Of a DNA stretch of 64,000 nucleotides, positions 29,170-43,029 are shown in pieces. Numbering within the stretch: position 1 is the first letter of the stretch; every line of letters starts with the position of its first letter. The stretch is from positions 18,065,201 through 18,129,200 of the forward strand of contig OZ038422.1 of NCBI GenBank assembly GCA_964036155.1. Direction: 5' to 3'. The notes below the pieces were generated by a model. The model was not told the DNA's origin. It searched no databases and worked only from the letters and a program-made list of their open reading frames with translations. Source of the DNA: Diploscapter coronatus (taxonomy: Eukaryota > Nematoda > Chromadorea > Rhabditida > Rhabditidae). The position numbers were made by a program, and so were the translations under genes.

Positions 29170-32100
29170 ATGTCCAGATTCAAACTTATCTTTGCTATTA
29201 TTTTAATATGCATTGCTTCAGCATTTTGTGCTATATTTGAAGGACACAAGAAAGGTAATTCGTTTTACAGTCCTTCAGATATTTGTATACAAATTGTTCA
29301 ATTTTGAATTAGAACTTGATCCTAGAAGTATATAATTTTCCACAAATATATAAGATATTTAGATGGTGGTCCAAGATCGCAAGATGATCAAAGTAGTTGT
29401 GTCTCCGGTCATATAATGGCTGCTCATTTCATTGATGGATCAGGAACGAATACAAACGCAATTGATAAAGTATTGTAAAATGTTATGCACATATGACACG
29501 TTATTCGTAAGAATCGAGTATGGGGTGGTACCCAAGAAGTCGACCCTCAATATTCCAGTTGATATTTTGTACCTGGGGGTTTTCGACTACACTGATTACG
29601 AATATGACGGTTAAAACCCGATCCGACCACTTGTTCCGCATGTTCTGGAGGGTCCGCATCTGGTAGTTTCGAAAAATTCTATTTTCGTTATTCTGTATGG
29701 GAAAAATTCAAATTTGGTATCAAAATGCTCGCAGAGACGAGCTAAGCACAATTCTGAAAAGATTTCATCGAAATGACACCGAATAAGGAAGTTGTGATGA
29801 ACATAGTGAAACATAAGGAAAATGTCATATTGATTTTTCGCTTCTTTTAATTTTTAATTTTTTTAAAAGTGCCAGGTTCCGTGAGTTATTTATACTGGGA
29901 AGTAGCCCAGGTCTTCTAGTTTCTGAAACACTTTACCGTTTTTCTATAGACTGCCCGCTAGCGAAGAAATGTCACTTCTTCAAAGAGTTGTCATGACTCA
30001 CTTTTGCCTAGTTTGATTTTAAAAATTCATAACTTCCAAGATTCGAAACCAAATTCGATATTTATTTTTTTATTGAACAGCATTTAATTCATAGATTATT
30101 AGGCAACAAAATAAGAATTTTTTTGAATATCGATTTCTGCAGAAATGCGCACTTTTCGCGTATTGATTGCGTATTTTTCAACCTGTCCTGGGTTTACGCG
30201 TAAATGATGTTGGAAAAATTCACCCGTTCAGTATGTTGTGTAGATGGACATGGTGAACAACTTTATTTCAGAACCAATCTCGGATTCACATCGGTATGGG
30301 CTCTAGAATTTTTTGAAGTTCAATAACCAATTATTGCAAAGTGCCTTTAGGGCAGTAACTTTCAAAAATTTCTATCTCCCTGTGTGTGCACATTCTAGAA
30401 TAAGTTCTGGAACAAAAGTTGACCAACTCGGAGAGCTCTACAAGATTTCATGGGAAACTTAAAAATTAATTCACATTATCCTTGTAAACACAGTACGGGT
30501 ATATAGGGTAACTTAGGCTAATTTTTTCCCACCAAAAATAATTTGTAAAATTTTCTTGTTACTTTTACATTGTTCTATTACTCAAGATCTACAAAACAAA
30601 AAAATAATAATGAAATTTTGTCAGAAATATAGGAAGATATGAATTTTTTAAATTTACTGCCCTAAAGGCATTTTGCAATAATTGGTCGTTGAACTTCAAA
30701 AAATTCTGTAGCTCATACGAATGTGAATTCAAGGTCAGTTCTGGAATAAAGTTGTTCACCATGTCCATCTACGCGACATACTGGAAGGACGAATTTTTCC
30801 AACGTCGTTTACGCGTAAACGCAGTACGAGTCTAAAAGTACGCAATCAATACGCGAAAAGTGCGCATTTCTGCAGAAATCGATATTCAAAAAAATTCTCT
30901 TTTTGGTGTTTGATAAACTAGATAATAAATTCTGTCTAATAAAAAAAGAATTATCGAATTTGGCTTAGAATTATGGAAGTTATGAATTTTTGAAATCAAA
31001 TTAGGCAAAAGTGAGTCATGACAACTCTTTGAAGAAGTGACATTTCTTCGCTAGCGGGCAGTCTATAGAGAAACGGTAAAGTGTTTCAGAAACTAGAAGA
31101 CCTGGGCTACTTTCCAGTATAAATAACTCACGGAACCTGGCACTTTAAAAAAAAATAAAAATAAAAAAACGCGAAAAATCAATATGGCATTTTCCATATG
31201 TTTCACTAATTTCATCATAGCTTCCTTATTCGGTGTCATTTCGATGAAATCTTTTCAGAATTGTGCTTAGCTCGTCTCTGCGAGCATTTTGATACTAAAT
31301 TTTAATTTTTCCCATACAGAATAACGAAAATAGAAGTTTTCGAAACTACCGGATGCGGACCTTCCGGAGCAGACGGAACAAGTGGTCGGATCGGGTTTTA
31401 ACCGTCAGATTCGTCATCAGCGTAGTCGAAAACCCCCAGGGGCGAAAAATCAGCTCGAAATTTGAGGGTCGACTTCTTGGGTACCACCCCCCTCTATGAA
31501 AAACTCGATTTTTACGAATAACGTCTCATATATTAGATAGACTTGTTTATTTGTAGGCAATACCTATTATGGCTACCTATGACAACAGTTACTGCGATGG
31601 TTTTCGCTTTATTATCGCAGGTAGTTGTCGGAGTTAAGCATACATTTTAAGTTAACTTATGGTTATTCAAACTATTTGTATCATCTCTGTAATCTTAAGA
31701 TTTCGAATGTAATATTCTTTACATGTGAATTCAGCAGGTATATTATCACAGAGTGTTAATGTCAAAAACAATAACTAAAATAGAATTTATATTTCATTTT
31801 TATTTAGAATAAAATGGTCATATAATTTAACCATTTTAAGATAACCTGAAGTGATTTATTTAGACTTTATGCCGATTTATAGGAGTTTCTTATGAGTATG
31901 TCCCTTGGCGGCGGAATGTTACAAGTGATAGTGAAATATCACTTGCACAAAATTGGCTAGATCTTGAACTACGACCACACCGTGGAATATTCGATTTGCA
32001 AACGTGATAAATAATTTATTGCTATATATAATCAATATTATTTCAGTTCTGTTAACACATTCTTTACACTTCCTCAATACTCATCATACGATCCACAAAG

Positions 32101-33386
32101 CAACCATCCACCGTTCGCAGTTATTTATGCTTTTAGCGAGTATTTTGTGCAAGATTATAAATTAATTAATATGTTTATTATTCAGCACTGTTGGTGGAAT
32201 CAACAATCTTCTAAATGGTATATCACAGTTACAGAGCAAAGTAATTATTATTACATTTTTTAAAATTTAACGATTACTTAATATACAAAATTTGAATTTC
32301 GAAGAAAAATGTCATAATTGATTATTTTATTAGGGTTATACGGTTTTACTCGTTACAAATTATTTGCCTCGATACAAGATGTCTCAGTTATTGCAAGTAT
32401 TGCCACAATCAAATATGATGTCGATGTTGCCTCAAACGTTTTCCTACGCATGGCTGCTATGCCGTTATAATGCAGGGTGAATTTTTATATAATCTAAAAT
32501 ATAACTGATGATAAAAGCGTTATTTTCAGATACACAGTACCGATAACTAATCAAACAGGAACTTCGGGATATATCACATCACCAAATTATCCTAATAATT
32601 ATAAAAGCTGGGATCTAAGTGAATATTATATCACAGCTCCTTCTACGTCTTATACAGTAAGAATATTTATTACATTATTGAAATTTTAAAAAGCGTATAT
32701 TGTTAAACTTATTAATGAAAATATCAATTTTCAAAAAAGTGATTGAATGTGAACACGAAAAAAGATTTTTTTGATGCTTTGTCAATTCAAATTTTAACTA
32801 TCTTTAATCACAACTAGCATTGAATCGTTATTATTTATCTTATCTCCATTAAAAATTATCTAACTCATAGAATCAAAGTAGCATCAGAATGTTTAGAAAA
32901 ACTAAACCAAATTCACTGTTATTCAAAACTTTTCCGAAGAAAAGTGATTTAGATTGTCCTAACAATTAACCATTTCGAACTAAACGACTTCTCCGATAAT
33001 GTAATCGTTTATAAAGGACCAACGATGAACGATGATGATTACTTATATTCGTAAGCATCAATTAGAAAACTTGGAAATGGATTTGTTGTAGTCGCAAGGG
33101 TTTAGCCAATTAATATAGACGAAAACTTAATTCCTGACCTCTGAATTCAACTGGGATCTCAGAATTGCAACTACTTCAAATATATTCCTCAAATTGTTAG
33201 TTAATGTTATGTAATGTCATTTTCAGTTGGACTGGCAATATGACAGCGAAAGACATTAAAATTAAATCTAATGCAGCGACCCTACGATTTATTAGTAATC
33301 GTTGGTCTACTTGTCGAGGATTCAATATTTCCTGGACAGCAATCCCCAATCCCCCTGAGGAGAAATCAGACAATTCCATCGGATAG
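29170..33386 (+). CDS. Secreted CUB-domain protein, tandem copy 3
   Basis: Ten-exon gene like the other two, about 350 residues, with an open frame throughout. The signal peptide is MSRFKLIFAIILICIASAFC. The middle region is close to copy 1, and exon 4 is identical to copy 1 at the nucleotide level, including adjacent intron bases. The CUB domain begins TVPITNQTGTSGYITSPNYP and ends in the invariant tail PNPPEEKSDNSIG. Intron 2 contains the 2.03-kb palindrome at 29495-31526, making it the longest intron in the window. Whether this intron is still spliced efficiently cannot be judged from sequence. The function is unknown. Confidence 0.83.
29495..31526. mobile_element. 2.03-kb fold-back (giant palindrome) in CUB gene 3 intron 2
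   Basis: Two inverted arms of about 885 bp (29495 to ~30380 and ~30640 to 31526) flank a spacer of about 260 bp. The termini are GACACGTTATTCGTAA and the complement of TTTTACGAATAACGTCT. The arms match over their whole length with scattered differences. CATAT occurs on both flanks (29490-29494 and 31527-31531), and the empty site in copy 1 reads GCACATATATTAG, which fits a 5-bp duplication. Only short spurious frames are present, so this is non-autonomous. The transposon superfamily is not assigned. Confidence 0.85.
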
Positions 33387-33989
33387 CGTTGTCCATTCGA
33401 AAGTTTCACTCATATTTTATTGCAAAAACTGCGTGCATTATTATTGTTTGAATTTAACAGCCAAATAAATATTCGGTCATGAAAAATGTTCCTTCAAAAT
33501 TTTGTAAAATAAAATCCTCATATCAACACTAGTTTGCATGTTGAATTTCGTGAAATCGGGATATATTATGTTGAGATTACGGTATCGCTTTCGGAAAATG
33601 CAGTTACAGGGTTCACATTTAGGAAATTTCAATATTCGAAATGTTGCTAGTGGTTAGAAATCAGTGAGAGCGTCATCAGAACATAATCACCACAATAGTT
33701 CGTGTTTTTGACTTTAGGTGTGACTCAATGACAAATCAGTGATAAGGTAATCGAGCTGATAAAATTAGACTCTATTAACAATCTGCTTACATAGGACTTC
33801 AAAATGACACCCCATTTATGACATTCAAGATGGTTTAAACGGCATCATGGATAATTAGGAAACAACATGAATTTAAATTTGAATAAACTATGTATCTATA
33901 ATAAATTTGGTTCAAGGATAATTTTTGAAAAACTACGAATTCTTGATTTCAAATTCATAATCAGCAAGAATTTGAGATTGTACTCTGAA

Positions 33990-34081
33990 TTTCATTGATA
34001 ACTGATCACCTAATATATAAATAATTTCTTACCTTCTTAGCACTATTCAGAATATTATCGCATTTCGTTCGAAGGGGGAAA
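33990..34081 (+). promoter_or_regulatory. Promoter of the 34-kb secreted-protein gene, related to the CUB promoters
   Basis: TGATAACTGAT (33995 on), TATATAAATA (about 34014-34023) and a proximal block ATTATCGCATTTCGTTCGAAG before the ATG. The block matches ATTATCACATTTACCTCGAAG at the same place before CUB gene 1. The two promoters therefore share ancestry although the encoded proteins do not resemble each other. Confidence 0.6.
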
Positions 34082-35218
34082 ATGATGACGAAATTGAGCT
34101 CATTTTTGGTTTTCTTCATTTTTGTATTCTCAATAAAATTTGCGAATTCGAATGGAAAAGTGAGAGGTGAAGAAATTTAGGAGTCATTTTTACTATGTAA
34201 ACTTTTGCTAAAGCAAATCAATTTTTCACAAAATTATAATCAAACTGAAATCGAAATAAATTATGTTTTATTTCTAATTTAAAATATTATGATCCAATGT
34301 TGAAAATATAATACATTTATTTGGAATAATGTGTAAAAGCATCAGACTATTTAAGAGACATTCCACGAATAGACAGAGCAACTGTCAAAGAGGGTCCGGA
34401 CAATTGCAAAAGTGTTCCGGATCCGAACCAAGCCCATATGGTAACATGGTAAAGTGATAGCACGGTACTCTAGGAAGCAAAAATGAAGTATTTCTCTTAA
34501 TCTGCTATATCCCGAAAGTAGAAGGGATTGCAAAATTAGCGAGTCTTTGTGCGGCGGTCGCAGCAGCAGTTCAGCCCGTTGGATCATGCTACGTTGGCTG
34601 CATCGGACCACTCGCCGGATACACTGGACTACAACCTGGTGAGGAAGGAGATTTCATATATTCCTTTTTAAAAATTTTAATATCTCTTTTCTAAAGAGGA
34701 GATTTCATATATTCTATTTTATATATTTCGACATTTTAGGACAACCAGGATCAACATCCCTCGACGTCTGCCAAACGCAGCTCGTTGGATCGCTTGTCAC
34801 GGACCGCGGAAAATATTGCCCCAGCTCGGCAAGTTTCGATCTCGGAAATGCAGGAACGACCGGAACAAGCGTCGCCGAGGCCGCAGGAATCCATGTCACT
34901 ACAGGTATGAAGAAAGTGATACTTGAAAAGGGGTGCATTTGAAATATGTTCCAACGATAACTAAATCTCATTATCACTTAACATTGGGGCTGAATTTCAA
35001 AGTTTTGAGACTGATCTTCATTTTTCTCCATTTATGAAACTAAGAAATTTCCGGTATACCGACAAATACTATAAATAGTTCTCGCTAAATCACGCGATAT
35101 GGCATTTCTTGATGATTTAAATTTACAGTAATGCAAAATTGAAACTTTAGACCCCTCAATCACGACCGCCGGATCGGCCCTTAGAAGGGGACGGGGAGGT
35201 GGCACTACGAGAAAGTGA
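34082..35218 (+). CDS. Small secreted protein, unrecognised
   Basis: Five exons (34082-34159, 34356-34440, 34522-34638, 34740-34904 and 35151-35218) give 170 residues. An N-terminal signal peptide (SSFLVFFIFVFSIKFANS) is followed by a short polar segment, a small hydrophobic/Cys segment (LASLCAAVAAAVQPVG, then CYVGCIGPLAGYTG), a Ser/Thr/Gly-rich stretch and a basic tail (RRGRGGGTTRK). There is no recognised domain. Exons 3-5 are phase-consistent and well supported. Exon 2 is less sure: its acceptor is TTTAAG, and another frame of the same DNA also looks protein-like. The promoter is homologous to those of the upstream CUB genes, which hints at shared expression. It could be a small secreted effector, but this is not shown. 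Confidence 0.55.
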
Positions 35219-35871
35219 GGAGCCAAGGCGAAATGAAGAAATTGAATATCAAATTTTAAAAGCTAAAATTTATACAGATTTTATATCGTTTTTCTTTTAA
35301 AAAATTGTGCATCTTAAAATTTAGCCTCGCTGAAAATATTCACTTGAAATCAGATTTTTTCTTGATCTATTATTAAATTTCTGCTCAGCACCTGAAATAA
35401 TTTGCTCAAATATTATTGTTGAAAATCAAAATTTTTCTCGCCTTAATCAAAATAAAATTGTACCTTGCCAATAAATCTTTGCGATTTTATAAAGGTATTA
35501 CCGAAAAAAATCACTTAAGGTTCATTCCTTTTAAAGCCATTTTCCGCCTTAAAATAGGCAAAAACCTTCAAAAAATAGCTTTTCTGCTGCTCATTTTGTG
35601 TCCATTCGTGTTTATTTTGTCTTTCCTCGTCTATTTCTACTTACTTGAGTTAGGGTATGAAATGTATGGTAAATCTCAATTCCCAAGAATTGCATATCTA
35701 TCCCTAGATATTTCACCCTCGAAAACTATAAATCCTCAAATCTCATTAATAAATATTTCTGTCATCGACTGCTCTTCTGCGTCCTCCTACGCCACTCGTC
35801 GACAATCTTCAGAGGTCAACAGAGCTCAACTATTTGGAGCTCATTCCAACTATTTGATCATCAAACTAAAA

Positions 35872-36434
35872 ATGGATTCTAATATTAAAGAAGAATTGAC
35901 TGATCAATTAAATCAACTAAAAGTTGAGGACGATGAGTAAGTCAAACCAAAATTTGCATAATTGCACCCTCTCATTCAAAGTTCACTTCGCATTTGTTCG
36001 ATCGTTCACTCATTTGCTGTTTTTCAGCTCTCCAACAATGCCATTTCAAGTCGCTGGTGCAACTCTTGTGATTCCGGCCGGCACTTCTGTCGAAGTTCAC
36101 CACGAGGGCATCGAGATCTTCAGCACCGACAACCCTATGGATGTGGAACATGGGCAGATCAAGGAGTACAGTATCGCTCTGTGCCAGTACAGAAGCAGGG
36201 TGACGATTCATGGTCTTCGCCAGATCGTTAGTTGCTTTTACTTTTTATTTCCCCGCGCTTTTCATCTTTTCTTACACCTATTCAATTTCTTCTTTTTAGG
36301 GGCCTAACGACGAGAGCGAGGAAATAGAGACGGCGGCGTTCAATCTGGCCCTAATATTCAACAATGGCGGTCAGATGGTTCAGTTCTGCAATAGACTAGC
36401 GGGGGTTGGCTACACTGTACGTCCGCGACGTTAG
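35872..36434 (+). CDS. Small unrecognised protein
   Basis: Three exons (35872-35936, 36028-36226 and 36300-36434) give 132 residues. The N-terminus is acidic (MDSNIKEELTDQLNQLKVE). The rest looks like a compact beta-rich domain (MPFQVAGATLVIPAGTSVE, SIALCQYRSRVTIHG, FNLALIFNNGG) with no recognised family. The frame is open upstream to 35416 and would add a hydrophobic segment, but that part is AT-rich and not clearly coding. The 3' end is ambiguous. Reading on gives ..TVRPRR-stop at 36434, with a strong GTAAGT donor just after. Splicing at ACT|GTACGT (36416) to 36484 gives a 177-residue form ending at 36636. The gene is convergent with the downstream GAPDH gene. Confidence 0.6.
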
Positions 36435-36636
36435 GGTAAGTAATTTTCAAATTTACAATTTTATCCCATTTTTTCAATTTCAGCAACTCACGGCTCGTCG
36501 TGTTGCGCAGGAATGCCTCGACTCGAGCCCTCCTCTCTCTCAATTTCCTCTCCATCGCGCAAACAAGGTGCATCTCGCCAAATGTTCTCGAGATCTAACT
36601 TCACAAAACCTCGTCAATAAAAATTTGATAAAATAA

Positions 36637-37161
36637 CTCCAACTAAAGTAGTTAACGATAGTTAGTGAAAAGAGCGTGAAAAACTACTATATATGTGAAA
36701 ATCAGTCAAATCGACGGACCTCTGTTCCGCATCACTTTGAATAATACTGACATTCACTCTTAACACATTTCAAATTCGAAAACTTGATTGTGTTTATAAA
36801 TCAGAGATATAGTCTCTGACAAAATAACCAAAGTTTTTTTAAAGCATTTCTTTATTTTGGATAAAATCGAAATCCACCAATGTGTCAGATAAAATTCTGT
36901 CAGCAAGTAAACGGACTCATCAGAATGAAGACTAGTCAGAGAGGAAAGCATGCAAACTTCTAGCATCTAACAAAATGTATAAATACGTTCTCGTCACCCT
37001 TACGATCAGTCAAGTGCATGTATGCAAAGAGAAGGAGATACTAAAGCATCGCAATTATGCTAAAACATAACATAAAATTGAATAAATGATAAAAATCAAC
37101 TAGTGAACTACTTGGGAAATAATACTTCTTTGAACACTCCGATTCCAATCCGGTCAGCCAT
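36637..37161. other. Convergent intergenic region
   Basis: About 0.5 kb between the small gene ending at 36434/36636 and the GAPDH stop at 37162. AT-rich; it holds both 3' UTRs. No gene or repeat is supportable. Confidence 0.55.
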
Positions 37162-38855
<1,694 letters not shown>

Positions 38856-39323
38856 TCAGAGCTGAATGGGGGAGCGGAGGGGAGGAAGTGATACCCTGAA
38901 ATGGAATGAATTAGGGAGTGCATGAACAGAGGAAAGGAAAACACAACGGTGATAATGATAAGCAGATATGGTATTGTTCTATGACAATATGCATCAATGA
39001 ATAATACAAGAAGGTAGGTAACACTGATCACTTTATTTTATACTAAAACGGAATAGAATGGGAATGCTAAATCAATCATCATAAGAAGTGATAAAAATGG
39101 ATTGAAAAGGAATGTGGGGATACAACTAGCACTAATGCAATTTCCTAGGGTAAAACCTCTAGATCACAACGATACAATTGGCAAGATGAGATTCAAATCT
39201 AAGAATAGGGAATGCTTCAATTTGGAATAGGGATGCTGATTAAAAATGAAAATGATAAAACTCTAGAAAGCCAACTACTGTAACTGCAGCTGCAGGTTTC
39301 TGCATCAATTTCCTTCCAATGGT

Positions 39324-41885
<2,562 letters not shown>

Positions 41886-42162
41886 TTAGAAAGAAAAGGA
41901 AAAATCGTCTAGAAAAAAGAAAAAAAAATCAAATCAGATATTATCATCGTTTGAACGATGTTTGTTGACAAATAACTCGAAGCAAATCGTGATATAAAAA
42001 TCCATTGATAAAATACACGTTCAAGAGGTTATACACAAATTATTTTCTAAACAAAAACAGAAAAGAAAACCAGAAACAAGACAACTCCTGAGACTAATCA
42101 TTTACACAATGTTGTGGTGAGAGAGATTGCTCTCCTTCTTCCTTCCTTCTCGCTGCTCAACT

Positions 42163-43024
42163 TCACTTCTTTCCGATGTTCTTCTCCTCGGCCTCCAATT
42201 CAGCAATGCGTCTCTCGTGTCTCTCGAGGGCCTGCAATTATCAACTATTAATTCTTATTCATTTTCATATTGGCAATCATTCCAACCTTCTGGTGATTTT
42301 CGAGTTGTTGTTTGTGGTGCTTGGCCTCCTCCTCGACGTGTCTCTTCAGTTGCTGAAAATCGTCGACTGATTTGTGCGAGTTCGAATGTCATGCGCGTTT
42401 GGATTTTTTCAATCCAAAATGAATCAGAAAACGTTTTCTAAATGAGAGAAAATGTCATTCTCATCTCGAACTGCCAGCTGGCAGCCCCCGACTATAATGC
42501 TCCAATGATTATAAAATGGCTGAATTATACCGACCAACACAGGGGAACGTTTCTGAGTCAGTTGACTTGCTAACGTATAGAGACATTCATATCTCTCTAC
42601 ACATCAACTCGGCTTTTTGATTGTCTTCTCTCATTCACCAATTATTTTCTTTTCTTCAACAGTCTAACCTGGAGCTGTTCCTTTTGTTTCTTGTAGAAGT
42701 ACTCGTCCTCCCTGGCAGCTTCCATCTTTCCGAATGCACCGCCCGCGTCGCGCACAGAGCCGCCTGAACCGCCTCCACGTCCCGCGCCGTCACCTATAAT
42801 GGCACTTTTAAATTCAAATTTCGACTCAAACTAATTCTATTGGTTCCTATTTATTTTTTTTTTTTTTTTTTTAATTTTGAATAAATCGTAACTCTAAAAT
42901 TTTAATTTAAATTCATTATGGAATTATTACCGGGATGACCGGACATGGCACGGGAGAAGGAGAGCAGAGGGACACTGGAGTTGCCGCTGTTGCCGAGTCT
43001 GGACACGACTAAACGACTTGCCAT
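42163..43024 (-). CDS. mai-1: Mitochondrial ATPase inhibitor (IF1 family)
   Basis: Small coiled-coil protein that blocks ATP hydrolysis by F1Fo-ATP synthase when matrix pH falls. Four exons (43024-42931, 42793-42669, 42352-42287 and 42231-42163) give 117 residues. The N-terminal ~28 residues are rich in Arg/Ser without acids ([21 protein letters not shown]), like a mitochondrial presequence. Next come a Gly-rich linker and the inhibitory core ([20 protein letters not shown], then [12 protein letters not shown]). A His/Glu/Lys-rich coiled coil follows ([18 protein letters not shown]). It is the first gene of the three-gene series with the two GAPDH genes. A TTCAG acceptor abuts the ATG, so the mRNA leader may be entirely spliced on. 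Named by synteny with C. elegans mai-1. Confidence 0.93.
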
Positions 43025-43029
43025 CTGAA

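Larger units (their letters stand above)
21735..33960 (+). repeat. Three tandem ~3.2-kb units, each with one CUB gene
   Basis: Units begin near 21735, 24937 and 28880. Each contains, in order, a conserved short hairpin, a GATA/TATA promoter, a ten-exon gene and a conserved 3' block (with CCTCATATCAACA and GACAAATTAGTCTCCATC, the latter degraded in unit 3). Unit 2 is lengthened by a 636-bp and a ~150-bp insertion, and unit 3 by a 2.03-kb palindrome. Without these, the units are close in length. Introns as well as exons are conserved, so the duplications are recent or kept alike by conversion. Confidence 0.85.

Noticed and set aside
29432..29814. Short frames in the 2-kb palindrome
   Set aside because: Mirror-image pieces of the inverted arms; no domain, no length.
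35416..35871. N-terminal extension of the small gene to 35416
   Set aside because: AT-rich, Lys/Ile/Leu-biased translation; start at 35872 preferred, extension kept only as a possibility.
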